Shown: positions 50,621 to 59,843 of the stretch, one piece after another
Numbering within the stretch: the stretch's first letter is position 1
Layout of the letters: each line of letters starts with the position of its first letter
DNA from: G963691885 sp963691885
Lineage (GTDB): Bacteria > Pseudomonadota > Alphaproteobacteria > UBA8366 > Aestuariispiraceae
Direction of reading: 5' to 3'
NCBI GenBank assembly: GCA_963691885.1
Contig: OY829843.1
Location: forward strand, 1,116,001-1,180,000
DNA length: 64,000 bases
The notes under the pieces: model-generated
Seen by the model: only the letters and a program-made list of their open reading frames with translations
The model's database searches: none
What the model was told of the DNA's origin: nothing
Position numbers and translations under genes: made by a program

Positions 50621-51987
50621 CAGGTTTCCAGAATGAAGACACCGTCTGTTCCCGCCAGCAGCTCCCGTGCTGTTGCCGCGTCCGCGCCTTCAACCATTGT
50701 GTATATGCCCTGATCAGCGCATTGCATGGCGATGCCGATAAAGGCCAGTGCCTCATACTTATCCGCTTGTTTCAGATGCGCCGCATCAACCCGCAAAAAG
50801 GCCAGTGCCTCTGCACCAGCAAGGCTGCCGAGTAGTTCCGGAGTCCGGACAAGATCGTCTACATCAACCATCACGTATTGAGTGGTCAGGATAGTCAGCA
50901 CCTCAGCCCTTTGGGCTTCGTCCAATTCCCGCAGATCAATTGGCCGAACAATCAAATCATATTGATCCCATTGGGCATCACCCAGCATCAGCAAAGCAGC
51001 GGCATTAATTGGCACGACACAGGAAATGTCATCAGGTTTGATCTTGGCCACGCTGGACAAACAGGCGGTCACCAGTGTTTTCAGCAATCCATCCACTGAG
51101 CCGGTATTTTTGCTCCATCGCTTGGTCAATGTTGGGGCCGCCGCCATGCCGATCTTCAAACTCTGATCACTCAGGGAGGAAGCGTACCTGATTTGCGGTG
51201 TGGGTATGGCACTGCCGTCCGCGAGACTGTCCTGAACGGCGGCCTGAGCGTCACTGAGACTGAATGATCCTGACCCCGGTGTCAGGCCGGTCGCCGAAGC
51301 CACAGCCATCAGGCTTTCCGTCGCGGCGCGCCGTTCTTCAACACTCATATTGGGGTCATCCAGTGCGACATTCACCTGGTCCAGTTTTACTGAAGGATCC
51401 AGACTTTTGGTGAGTTTCTCAGTGACTTCCTCAATTTTTGTTTCCTGGCCATAGACCAGCGCGGTACTGTTCTCTTTCAGCCTGCGGATCCGGCCCTGGG
51501 TTTCCTGTTGATTGGAAAGCGCTGTATAAACCTGCTGCGCGCCGGCGGCATCATTCTCTACTGTGTAGATGGTCATTCCAGCCGCGGCGCCTGATTGCAG
51601 CGCATCGTCCAGCGCCTCTTCGAAAAGAGACTCAGCGATCTCGTCAGGTGTTTCAACATAGGATTCAAAGTCACTGGCCGCCACAGAGACGCCAATGCGG
51701 GTGAAATTCAGAAATCCCTGGGAAAAGACGGGGGCGACATCAAAATTACAGACAACCGGGTCACCGGTATTCGAAAGCATGGTGGCTTTGTGTCTTTCCG
51801 GCTTTTGGCCCGGCTGTACATCGAAGAGAAGGTGACTCAGGTAATCACGGTCGTCAGGCGCGATTACATCAAAAAGATCACTGCCGGTCAGTGAAGAAGC
51901 CGCCAAACCTAGAGCTGCTACACTGTCCCCTTTAGCGGATTGAATGATTCCGTCGGACGCAACGTCCATGACGACTGTATACTGCAT
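50620..51987 (-). CDS. PAS-domain protein with degenerate EAL-like C-terminus
   Basis: About 455 residues. An N-terminal PAS-like domain (about 1-110: TVVMDVASDGIIQ, FDVIAPDDRDYLSHLLFD) is followed by a Ser/Ala/Gln-rich helical middle. The C-terminal ~180 residues resemble an EAL-type barrel: VMVDVDDLVRTPELLGSL, EALAFLRVDAAHLKQADK and QGIYTMVEGADAATARELLA correspond to the DDFG, KID and EGVE regions. The EAL motif and several metal ligands are absent, so c-di-GMP hydrolysis is unlikely and a binding or scaffolding role is inferred. Start uncertain: ATG 51987, ATG 51999 or GTG 52008. Confidence 0.6.
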   Translation of the reverse strand: MQYTVVMDVASDGIIQSAKGDSVAALGLAASSLTGSDLFDVIAPDDRDYLSHLLFDVQPGQKPERHKATMLSNTGDPVVCNFDVAPVFSQGFLNFTRIGVSVAASDFESYVETPDEIAESLFEEALDDALQSGAAAGMTIYTVENDAAGAQQVYTALSNQQETQGRIRRLKENSTALVYGQETKIEEVTEKLTKSLDPSVKLDQVNVALDDPNMSVEERRAATESLMAVASATGLTPGSGSFSLSDAQAAVQDSLADGSAIPTPQIRYASSLSDQSLKIGMAAAPTLTKRWSKNTGSVDGLLKTLVTACLSSVAKIKPDDISCVVPINAAALLMLGDAQWDQYDLIVRPIDLRELDEAQRAEVLTILTTQYVMVDVDDLVRTPELLGSLAGAEALAFLRVDAAHLKQADKYEALAFIGIAMQCADQGIYTMVEGADAATARELLAGTDGVFILET

Positions 51988-52170
51988 AATGTACCCCATC
52001 CCTGTCACAGAAACTGTCTGTGTTTTGTTAGGATTAGTGTACCGCGAGAGTTATTAATGATTGGTTATCTGAATTCTCAAATTCGGAGTATTTTTTAAGA
52101 ATTTTATAACATAACAAGAAAGCAACAATAAGCTCTCCTCTAAAAACAAAAAGTATACAACATCTTACAG

Positions 52171-52210
52171 AAAACCCGTCACAATCAAACCAATCATGGA
52201 TTGTGACGGG
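52171..52210 (-). terminator. Terminator downstream of the succinate-semialdehyde dehydrogenase gene
   Basis: CCCGTCACAATC (52175-52186) and GATTGTGACGGG (52199-52210) form a perfect 12-bp stem with a 12-nt loop. On the minus strand it is followed by TTTT (52174-52171), placing it 25 bases after the stop codon of the minus-strand gene. The rest of 51988-52234 is AT-rich and without a gene. Confidence 0.85.
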
Positions 52211-52234
52211 ATCTGTTGCAATTTCGCTAAAATG

Positions 52235-53668
52235 CTATCGTTTCTCGACAACAAATCGGGTGCGCTGATACGCCTCCAACCCTTCAATACCACCTTCGGA
52301 TCCAAAACCACTTTCGTCCACACCGCCAAATGGTGTCTCCGGCAGGGAGATCATCGGCGTGTTGATGCCCAGCATGCCTGCGTTGATATGGTTGGTCAGC
52401 TGGTCCGCCGTATTGCCATCAGTGGTAAAGGCATAGGCGGCCAGGCCGACTTCAAGTCGGTTGGCTTCTTCCAGTCCGTCGTTCAGATCGTCAAAGCGGC
52501 CAATAGGGGCCACAGGGCCAAACGGTTCCTCGTTCATGATCCGCGCTGATTTAGGAACATCTGTCAGAACGGTTGGCTCAAAGAAATGCCCCTGGTTGCC
52601 CATGCGTTCACCACCAAGGACAACAGAACCGCCAGAGCTTTTGGCGTCAGCAATAAAACCGTCCATGGCATCAACCCGGCGTTCGGCGATTAAGGGCCCC
52701 ATTGTAACACCCTCATCCATGCCATTGCCGACATTGACGGCTTTCGCCTCGGCAATGAAAGCATCGACGAAGTCGCCATAGACCTTGTTCTGCACCAGGA
52801 ACCGTGTCGGCGAAATACAGACCTGTCCGGCGTTGCGGAATTTAAAACCTGCAATGGCCTTTGCCGCGGCACCAATATCGGCATCGTCAAAGACCATAAC
52901 CGGGGCGTGACCACCCAGTTCCATAGTGGTGCGCATCAGCGTCTCTGCCGCCATTTTCTGCAGCAATTTTCCAACCGCAGTTGAGCCGGTGAAAGACAAC
53001 TTGCGGGTAACGGGTGAAGCAATCAAATGCTTTGACACCTCTGCTGGCACACCGAAAACGACCTGCAACGCACCGGCTGGAACACCGGCCTCATGAAAAG
53101 CGCGTGCAATCGCGATTGCGGTACCCGGGGTTTCTTCGGAAGGCTTGATAATCAGCGAACAACCCGCCCCCAACGCATGGGCAATCTTGCGAATGACATT
53201 GGTGCCCGGGAAGTTCCAAGCAACAAAGGCACAAGACGGTCCGACAGGTTCCCGCAGCACCAATTGACGATGTGCTGCAATACGCGGCGGGATCATCCGG
53301 CCATAGGCGCGCTTGCCTTCCTCACCGCACCAGCGTGTCTGACCAATCACAAAATCCATTTCGATCAGGGATTCATTTAGAGGTTTGCCCATCTCCTTCG
53401 TGCAGGTCTCGGCGATCGCGGCCTTGCGCGCCTCCATAATCTGGGCGGCTTTTTCCATGACCTGCTGACGGGCATAGGCGGATTGTGAAGACCAGGCTTT
53501 AAATCCTCGCTCCGCCGCCGCCAGCGCACGATCAAGATCGGCGGTCGAAGCATGGGGAAGCACACCCAACACCTCGCCCGTGGCCGGGTTGATCACATCC
53601 TCGCGGATGTCAGACGTTCCCTCCGTCCATTCGCCGTCTATCAATAGTTCCAAAGTCTCGTAAGTCAT
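52235..53668 (-). CDS. Succinate-semialdehyde dehydrogenase-type aldehyde dehydrogenase
   Basis: A 477-residue aldehyde dehydrogenase. Active-site features are the oxyanion Asn in VAWNFPGTN, Glu in TMELGGHAPVMVFDDAD and the nucleophilic Cys in NAGQVCISPTRF, the last typical of the SSADH/GabD group. It would oxidise succinate semialdehyde or a similar aldehyde with NAD(P)+. No GABA aminotransferase lies beside it, so the substrate remains open. GGTGGAA precedes the ATG. The O-antigen-ligase-like gene lies upstream on the same strand, 84 bases away. Confidence 0.87.
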   Translation of the reverse strand: MTYETLELLIDGEWTEGTSDIREDVINPATGEVLGVLPHASTADLDRALAAAERGFKAWSSQSAYARQQVMEKAAQIMEARKAAIAETCTKEMGKPLNESLIEMDFVIGQTRWCGEEGKRAYGRMIPPRIAAHRQLVLREPVGPSCAFVAWNFPGTNVIRKIAHALGAGCSLIIKPSEETPGTAIAIARAFHEAGVPAGALQVVFGVPAEVSKHLIASPVTRKLSFTGSTAVGKLLQKMAAETLMRTTMELGGHAPVMVFDDADIGAAAKAIAGFKFRNAGQVCISPTRFLVQNKVYGDFVDAFIAEAKAVNVGNGMDEGVTMGPLIAERRVDAMDGFIADAKSSGGSVVLGGERMGNQGHFFEPTVLTDVPKSARIMNEEPFGPVAPIGRFDDLNDGLEEANRLEVGLAAYAFTTDGNTADQLTNHINAGMLGINTPMISLPETPFGGVDESGFGSEGGIEGLEAYQRTRFVVEKR

Positions 53669-53752
53669 ATTGTTTCCACCTGTGATATCGTGAGTTCCTG
53701 CGGGCCGGAGCCGTTTTGTTGGGCCGAATTGTGTCCTGTTTTAACGCCCGGC

Positions 53753-54970
53753 TCAAGACTTGGAAGCGGACCCTTGCCGTATCAAGAAAGCGCAGGTCAC
53801 AATGAATAGAATGCCCGTCGCTATCCACCAACTCGACCACGCACTATAGGCAAAGAACCCAACACCAAGATAAGCGGAAACCGCGAACATCAGGGCGGCC
53901 AGTTCAACCTTGTCGATGGCCTGACGGGACAGCCAGAAACTGCCCCACAGGGTCAGCAGCGCTACAACGGTCGCGCCGACGAAGCCTGTTTCAACCCAGA
54001 TTTCGAGGATCGAGTTATGAGGATGCAGGGGCAAATACTCTGACCCCGACAATCTGGGATCCGGAATTGCATCCCGACCCCCGGGCAGAAATCGTGACGT
54101 TCCAAGCCCCCAGCCGAGCAAAGGGTTTTCGGCGATGCGAGCTATTACATAGTCATAAATATATGTTCGATGCAGGGTCGCCCGTGGGACGTCGATACCA
54201 TTCTGCGCAAGAAAATCCCTGAAGGATGCAAGTGGTGTGTCGTGAAAAAATCGCATCACCGGCAGGCACAATACAGTACTTGCGGCAGACCAACCCACCG
54301 CAAGAACGGCTTTCCGCTCAAACAAAACCACAAGGGCTGCAGCAACTGTACCCGCGATCAACCCGACAAGGGCCGCCTGGCTCGCCGTGAAAAAGATCAG
54401 GCATATTGCCACAAGGATATATCCAAACAATCCGGCCAAAAGCCCAAATTGCCGACCAATCATCACGAGGAGGATCGGACAGAAGACGGCGAGCACAGTG
54501 GATCCAGGGTTTGTTGCCGCCCGCACAAGTTCAGGGTCAGCATAATCTGCCAATCCAACTGCACCCAATAACGCGCCTTCGGTGATCGCGTGACCGGCAA
54601 CAACAAAGATGGACAGAATAAGACTCGCAGAGGCCGCCAAGGCCAGGCTCCGGTCCGGGGAAACCGCAGCATAGCTTTGACGCAATAGCGACGGGCCATC
54701 AGAAAACAAAGAACCCAGGCAAAAGACAAAGCCGGCAAACTTTGCGATCCGGCTGACTGTTTCCATTGGCGAGATACTCACCAACCCAGAAACAAGCCCA
54801 AAGGCAACAAGCCCCAGCAATGCCACAACCCATCTTCCGCTCAAGCGGATTTTAACCTTGTTGCGGGCTTTCCAGTAAAGATCCGCCAGCACAAGACAGG
54901 CCAGAAGCAGTGCACTCGCCCTGAACGAGAACATTGCAATGGCTGGAACGGCAACCAGAACGTAAATCAT
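53753..54970 (-). CDS. O-antigen ligase/polymerase-like membrane protein
   Basis: A 405-residue integral membrane protein with about ten helices. The large loop before the last helices carries LLGWGLGTSRFLPGG and LPLHPHNSILEIWVETGFVG, the Wzy_C/WaaL signature containing the conserved HPHN. Such proteins attach or polymerise surface polysaccharide at the periplasmic face. No other polysaccharide gene lies nearby. The ATG at 54970 is chosen over a TTG at 55009, though neither has a strong ribosome binding site. It lies 175 bases after the AKR-RidA gene, on the same strand. Confidence 0.83.
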   Translation of the reverse strand: MIYVLVAVPAIAMFSFRASALLLACLVLADLYWKARNKVKIRLSGRWVVALLGLVAFGLVSGLVSISPMETVSRIAKFAGFVFCLGSLFSDGPSLLRQSYAAVSPDRSLALAASASLILSIFVVAGHAITEGALLGAVGLADYADPELVRAATNPGSTVLAVFCPILLVMIGRQFGLLAGLFGYILVAICLIFFTASQAALVGLIAGTVAAALVVLFERKAVLAVGWSAASTVLCLPVMRFFHDTPLASFRDFLAQNGIDVPRATLHRTYIYDYVIARIAENPLLGWGLGTSRFLPGGRDAIPDPRLSGSEYLPLHPHNSILEIWVETGFVGATVVALLTLWGSFWLSRQAIDKVELAALMFAVSAYLGVGFFAYSAWSSWWIATGILFIVTCAFLIRQGSASKS

Positions 54971-55144
54971 GTGGTGCAGGCACTCGATTGTTGAATTTGG
55001 GCCGCCCAACGCCGCCCGTCTGGTTTGCCCTGATTATGCAAGGGCATTCCCGATATAGGGTGCACCGCAAACAAGTTACAATAACATATCCGCATAATGC
55101 GAAATTTATACGCCCGATCTACCCCTAGGGCATGATCCGTAATC

Positions 55145-56611
55145 CTATTGTAACGGTTGCTGTGCAATCGCCTCCGCCTCAATTTCAATATCGTACTCGC
55201 CAATGAGATCGCCGATTTCAAAAAGGGTGTTGGCAGGATCAATGCCGGCAAAATACCGCCCATGCACGCGGGAAGCGGCCTCCCAATTCGCAGCATCTTT
55301 CAGATAGACACGGGTGCGAACAACGTCTTCCATTTGCCCGCCAAGAGCCTGAACCGCCGCGCTGATCTTGTCCAAAATAAAGACAGTCTGCCCCCGAACG
55401 TCTCCCGCCGCTATACCCCGGTCACTGCCATGGGTCGCCGTGCTTCCAGAAACCAGGATTCGGTCCCCGATGCGAACGGCCCTGGAAAAACCGCAAATAT
55501 CCTCCCAAATGCTACCGGAACTTACCTTCCAGCGGTTGGGCCGGGTCTGCACCGGTTCGTAGACACGTGGCATTGCGCTTAGATGATCACTCAGATCACC
55601 GGCTGCTGTCAGAAAAGGTGGCTTACGATATTCCTGACCACAATCGCCGGGTATCGCCCGCATCTTTTCAAACGCTTCTTGTAATTCGCCATGATCGTCT
55701 TTCGTCAGAGAGAAAGAGAAGGCCGCTCTTGTATCAGCGCTGTGCTCACGCTCGGTCACGCGTGCCCCGACAATGGTGCATCCAACGAAGTCCTGCTCCA
55801 GCACATAGCGTGTCGCAACATTGGGTATAGAGACATCATGCCTTTTGGCGATCCGGTCCAGACAAGACAAGAGGGACTGAAAGACATCCCAACCCCCGGC
55901 AACCTGGATAAACCGGCGATATTTCATCCGCGACCAGTCATCAATCTGCGAGGGATCCTCCGCCCCCAACCATTTGGAGGTCAGGAACCCGCCAGCCAGC
56001 GTTCCATAGGCCAGTACTTTCACACCACCATCTCGGCAAACAACTGCGAGATCGCCCGCGGCGCGCCGATCGATGACGGAGAAGGAAACCTGATTGGTCG
56101 CAATGTCATACCCTTCAGAGAGAAGAACATGCAGATGATCCGCATCAAAATTGGTAACCCCGATTGCCCTGATTTTGCCTTCCTGTTTCATCACAGAAAG
56201 CTCGTCCATGACATCGATCCAGCCCGGATGCTCAAAACACCACCAATGCAGCTGTAGCAGGTCAATACAATCGGTTTGCAAACGGTCGAGCCGGTCCTGT
56301 ATTCCGGACCGTACATCCTGTTTGCGCCATTGATCCGGCGAAGGACACCATTTGGTAAAGAAACGCGCTGACCCGTCAGGGCCCAATTTCTGCCGGGCAT
56401 GCCCTGATATCACTTCAGCCGACCCATAGTGATCGGCCATATCAAACCCATCAAAGCCTGCCTGCGCATAAGAAACCAGCGCGTCAGAAGCACGATCCGG
56501 ATCCAGCAGAGTGCCACCACGTTCCAGGTCTGCGACCTGCCACAGACCTGTCAGGATCCGGGGAACATTCAGCCCGTCGGCCAAGGTCACTCTCTCAATC
56601 GACTGGGTCAT
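55145..56611 (-). CDS. Aldo/keto reductase-RidA (YjgF) fusion protein
   Basis: A 488-residue fusion. Residues about 1-330 are an aldo/keto reductase with a full tetrad: D57 and Y62 (FDMADHY), K87 (FFTKWCP) and H122 (LLQLHWW). Residues about 360-485 are a RidA/YjgF domain: WEDICGFSRAVRIGDRILVS, ALGGQMEDVVRTRVYLKD and EIEAEAIAQ. At the position of the RidA deaminase arginine (PARS) it reads PANT, so imine hydrolysis as in RidA is unlikely. Last gene of the Liv-transporter operon. ATG at 56611 was chosen over a TTG at 56632. The joint reaction is unknown. Confidence 0.88.
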   Translation of the reverse strand: MTQSIERVTLADGLNVPRILTGLWQVADLERGGTLLDPDRASDALVSYAQAGFDGFDMADHYGSAEVISGHARQKLGPDGSARFFTKWCPSPDQWRKQDVRSGIQDRLDRLQTDCIDLLQLHWWCFEHPGWIDVMDELSVMKQEGKIRAIGVTNFDADHLHVLLSEGYDIATNQVSFSVIDRRAAGDLAVVCRDGGVKVLAYGTLAGGFLTSKWLGAEDPSQIDDWSRMKYRRFIQVAGGWDVFQSLLSCLDRIAKRHDVSIPNVATRYVLEQDFVGCTIVGARVTEREHSADTRAAFSFSLTKDDHGELQEAFEKMRAIPGDCGQEYRKPPFLTAAGDLSDHLSAMPRVYEPVQTRPNRWKVSSGSIWEDICGFSRAVRIGDRILVSGSTATHGSDRGIAAGDVRGQTVFILDKISAAVQALGGQMEDVVRTRVYLKDAANWEAASRVHGRYFAGIDPANTLFEIGDLIGEYDIEIEAEAIAQQPLQ

Positions 56612-56654
56612 AAAATACTCTGCTGAACACAATAAAAATTAAATCGGGATGCCA

Positions 56655-56670
56655 GCGGGCCTTCACCCGC
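56655..56670 (-). terminator. Hairpin between binding-protein and AKR-RidA genes
   Basis: GCGGG (56655-56659) and CCCGC (56666-56670) form a short GC-rich stem 20 bases after the stop of the binding-protein gene, followed on the minus strand by an AT-rich stretch (ATTTAATTTTT). It may be a partial attenuator or mRNA stabiliser that raises binding-protein expression relative to the downstream gene. Confidence 0.35.
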
Positions 56671-56689
56671 CAGCCCCCATTTCACAGAC

Positions 56690-57964
56690 TTACTTGGCAA
56701 CAGACGCGATGAACCCATCAACATCAGCGATGGTGAAATACTGCGCTTCCGCCGTTCCTGCATCGGTGAAGGTCCAGGATACTGCCGGTGCCGAAACATC
56801 GCCGTTCTTGTCAAAACTGACCGACCCGGTCGCCCCGCCATAGGAGAGGCTCTTACCCTCGGCCAGTGCAGCTTTTGCAGCCTTGATCCCGTCAACATCC
56901 GGGAAGACAGCCATGCCGGAAGGGTCCGTCACATTGGCAACCTCAGCGGCGATCGCTGTACCCGTCTTGTCATCAGCCGCTTCCATCGCGAGCAGTGAGA
57001 TCATCACCGCATCAAAGATGTTGGGAAGGCCCGGACCGTTGGGTTCGGCGTCAAACTTGGCTTTGTACAGATCCACAAAGGACGCGGCCGTCGCAACGCG
57101 AGGTGCGGCGGAATCATGACCGATGGAGTCACCCAGATATTGTAGGCCAACATTATCGCGGAACTCGTCGGACTTAAGGGAGTTCGCCAGCACCATCTTC
57201 TGTGTTCCACCAAGCGAAATCCATTCGCGCAAAACGGCTGACCCTTCAGTCGGATAAAGGGCTGCATAAATGACTTCCGGCTGGGACTTGAGCGCTTCCG
57301 TTACTTCTGCACGATAGCTTGGTGCGCCGTCATTGATGGCAACATTGGCCGAAACCTCAATACCCATGGCCTCCAGGTCAGCAGCGACCAATTTTCCAAT
57401 ATCCTGACCCCAATCGTCGTTCTTGTAGAAAATGCCGACCTTTTTGTATCCACGATCGCGGATCAGCATGGCTGCGACAGCTGCCTGATTTCGTGTGGTC
57501 GCGAAAGTGCGGAACCACAAGCCCTTGGTCTTGCCGGATTCTGCAACGCCGGTAAAAGCTGTCGAGGAGGAACAGCATGACATCTGCATCACATTGGCAG
57601 GTGCCGTGACCGAGGTCAGGATGGGCATGGAAACACCCGATGAGACAGCCCCGATCAAGAGCGGGACGCGTTCCAGATCAACCAGCGCCTTGGCGGCGTC
57701 GACACCAACCTTGGGATCAACCTGGGTGTCGCGCAGGATCATATCAATCTTGCACCCTTTAACCCCGCCCGCTTCATTAAAGAGATCGACCGCAAACTGA
57801 GCGGTTGCCGCGATCGGCTTTCCCCAATCAACCGAAGTTGGAAGCACAGCGCCAATTTTGGTCGTGCAATCCTGTGCGGATGCTGTTGAGGATACCCCCG
57901 CCAAACTGGCAAAGGCCGCGACAGAGGCCGCCATCCCGATCATCGAAACCTTCATTAAACCCAT
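56690..57964 (-). CDS. Branched-chain-amino-acid-type ABC substrate-binding protein
   Basis: A 424-residue periplasmic binding protein. Signal peptide with cleavage near VSSTASAQ. The mature part is of LivK/Peripla_BP_6 type: TKIGAVLPTSVDWGKPIAAT, DLFNEAGGVKGCKIDMILRD, LLIGAVSSGVSMPIL, KKVGIFYKNDDWGQDIGKL and GLPNIFDAVMISLLAMEA. An unusual SCCSSST run lies at the pocket side. AGGAGGG precedes the ATG. Fifth transporter gene of the operon; the ligand is unknown, since this family binds amino acids, amides, ureas and aromatic acids. Confidence 0.9.
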   Translation of the reverse strand: MGLMKVSMIGMAASVAAFASLAGVSSTASAQDCTTKIGAVLPTSVDWGKPIAATAQFAVDLFNEAGGVKGCKIDMILRDTQVDPKVGVDAAKALVDLERVPLLIGAVSSGVSMPILTSVTAPANVMQMSCCSSSTAFTGVAESGKTKGLWFRTFATTRNQAAVAAMLIRDRGYKKVGIFYKNDDWGQDIGKLVAADLEAMGIEVSANVAINDGAPSYRAEVTEALKSQPEVIYAALYPTEGSAVLREWISLGGTQKMVLANSLKSDEFRDNVGLQYLGDSIGHDSAAPRVATAASFVDLYKAKFDAEPNGPGLPNIFDAVMISLLAMEAADDKTGTAIAAEVANVTDPSGMAVFPDVDGIKAAKAALAEGKSLSYGGATGSVSFDKNGDVSAPAVSWTFTDAGTAEAQYFTIADVDGFIASVAK

Positions 57965-57981
57965 CGATCAACCCTCCTGTT

Positions 57982-58932
57982 CTAATGTTCCACATTCGAT
58001 TGTGACACGACCAACCGTTCTGGCAACAGGCCTTGTGGCCGCCAGAGCAACATTGCGACGATTATTCCTCCAATAAGGATGTATTGAAGTGTGCCTGCAT
58101 AACTTTGGGCCTCAACCGGCGCGAATTTAGCAAGCGCCCAGCCACTCGCAGTCCAGATCAGCCACATGAAAAACGCCCCCAGAATACCGCCTCTCAGGTT
58201 TCCGGCACCGCCGACGATCAACATGGCCCAAATCTGAAAAGTCAGAATGGGCAGGACATCCTGCGGGCTGATAAAGGCATAAAAGGTTGCATAGAGCGAT
58301 CCGGACAAGCCCATGATCATCGCACCTGTGATAAAGGCGATCAGCCGGATGCGGGCCGGGTTCTTGCCAAGGGCCGTCGCCGCGACCTCATCTTCACGAA
58401 TGGCACGCAAGAGACGGCCAAAGGGTGATTGCACCAGCCGATAGAGGAAGAAGTATATCACTGTGAGCAGCACCAGTGTGACGACAAGAAACCCGGCATT
58501 ATACAGCAGAGGATCCCCGACAATGCCTTCCAGGGGGCGCTCGAAACCGCGCAAACCCTTGGCGCCCCCGGTTAGACGATCTGTGTTTCGCACAAAACTC
58601 TCAAAGGCGACGGCGACCCCGAACGTGGCAATGGCAAAATAGTCATGACGCAATCGGATGGTCGCGATCCCGACAATCCAGGCCAGCGCACCGGCCGCCA
58701 AAACGGCACCGAGTACGGCGATCAGAAAGGGCAGGTCGAAACCGCCAAATTGTCCAACCTGCGGGGTTCCCCCCAATATGATCGTTGTGTAACCGCCGAT
58801 CCCGACAAAGGCCGCGACCCCGCCGTTGAAGAGGCCCGTATTCCCCCATTGCAGATTCAGACCCATGACCGCGATGGCCAGGATAGAGGCTACAGTCACA
58901 AAGAAGACGAGGTAGGAGGCGACACCGATCAT
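57982..58932 (-). CDS. Branched-chain-type ABC permease (LivM-like)
   Basis: A 316-residue inner-membrane permease with about nine or ten helices. LivM features are GLNLQWGNTGLFNGGVAAFVG, IATIRLRHDYFAIATFGVAV, LLRAIREDEVAATALGKNP and a Gly-rich VGGAGNLRGGILGAFFMW. Its ATG overlaps the LivH-like stop by four bases, so the two permeases are coupled. It precedes the binding-protein gene by 17 bases. Confidence 0.9.
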   Translation of the reverse strand: MIGVASYLVFFVTVASILAIAVMGLNLQWGNTGLFNGGVAAFVGIGGYTTIILGGTPQVGQFGGFDLPFLIAVLGAVLAAGALAWIVGIATIRLRHDYFAIATFGVAVAFESFVRNTDRLTGGAKGLRGFERPLEGIVGDPLLYNAGFLVVTLVLLTVIYFFLYRLVQSPFGRLLRAIREDEVAATALGKNPARIRLIAFITGAMIMGLSGSLYATFYAFISPQDVLPILTFQIWAMLIVGGAGNLRGGILGAFFMWLIWTASGWALAKFAPVEAQSYAGTLQYILIGGIIVAMLLWRPQGLLPERLVVSQSNVEH

Positions 58933-59843
58933 TCGTTTGACACCCCGAACAAACCATTGGGCCGGATCATCAAAACAAAAAGGATGATCAGAAAGGGTAC
59001 AGCCGGGCTATAGCCATTCGGCAAAATCAAGAGGGCCAGATTTGAGGCAAGACCGATGGCAAAGCCGCCAATGGCAGCACCAAGAATGCTGCCAATCCCG
59101 CCCAGAATTGTGGCCGCAAAGATGGGGAGGACCAGATCCCGTCCGATCACCGGATTAATCTGTGCATTCAATCCGTAAAACACGCCAGCGGCGGCGGCCA
59201 GCGCCCCACCAATCGCCCAGGTCACACCAATCATGAGGCCCAGATTGACGCCATTCACCTGCGCCAGTGCCGGGTTTTCCGCAACGGCCCGCAGGGCAAA
59301 GCCGAAGGTTGTCCGCGACAGGATCAAGTGGAGGACCAACATAATCACGATGGCCGCGCAAAAGACAAAAACCTGATCCGGTTTCACCAGGATCAAAGGG
59401 TCGGTGCTGAGCATCACTGCGAAAGCAATCTCGTCACTGTAAAGCTGGGTCTTTAATCCAAAGATCAGGCCGATGACATTTCGAATAACCAGCGCCATGC
59501 CGAAAGACGCAAAAACCATCGAAAGGGGGCCTGCCTTTTCACGAATTCGCTGAAACACCAGACGGTCCAAAAGAATGGCCGAAACCGCCGTTACAGCCAT
59601 GGAAACAAGGATGGCCAGGACAAGGGCCAGGGTTATGCTGAGCGGGCCGATCTTTGCTTGAAGAATGGGTGAAATCGCGCCGAAAACCGCGTCAAAAACA
59701 AGCGCGGCATAAGCCCCGATCGATAACAGTTCCGCATGGGAAAAATTGGCGAAACGCAGCATATGCATGATCATCGTCAGACCGATTGCGCCCAGCGACA
59801 GGATCGACCCGACCAGAAACCCATCTACAATATTCTGGATCAT
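58929..59843 (-). CDS. Branched-chain-type ABC permease (LivH-like)
   Basis: A 304-residue inner-membrane permease. The N-terminus QNIVDGFLVGSILSLGAIGL, the segment NFSHAELLSIGAYAALV and RAVAENPALAQVNGVNLGLM plus LPIFAATILGGIGSILGAAI are typical of LivH. The start overlaps the stop of the LivF-like ATPase (ATGA) and the stop overlaps the LivM-like start, so the whole set is translationally coupled. Confidence 0.9.
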   Translation of the reverse strand: MIQNIVDGFLVGSILSLGAIGLTMIMHMLRFANFSHAELLSIGAYAALVFDAVFGAISPILQAKIGPLSITLALVLAILVSMAVTAVSAILLDRLVFQRIREKAGPLSMVFASFGMALVIRNVIGLIFGLKTQLYSDEIAFAVMLSTDPLILVKPDQVFVFCAAIVIMLVLHLILSRTTFGFALRAVAENPALAQVNGVNLGLMIGVTWAIGGALAAAAGVFYGLNAQINPVIGRDLVLPIFAATILGGIGSILGAAIGGFAIGLASNLALLILPNGYSPAVPFLIILFVLMIRPNGLFGVSNE

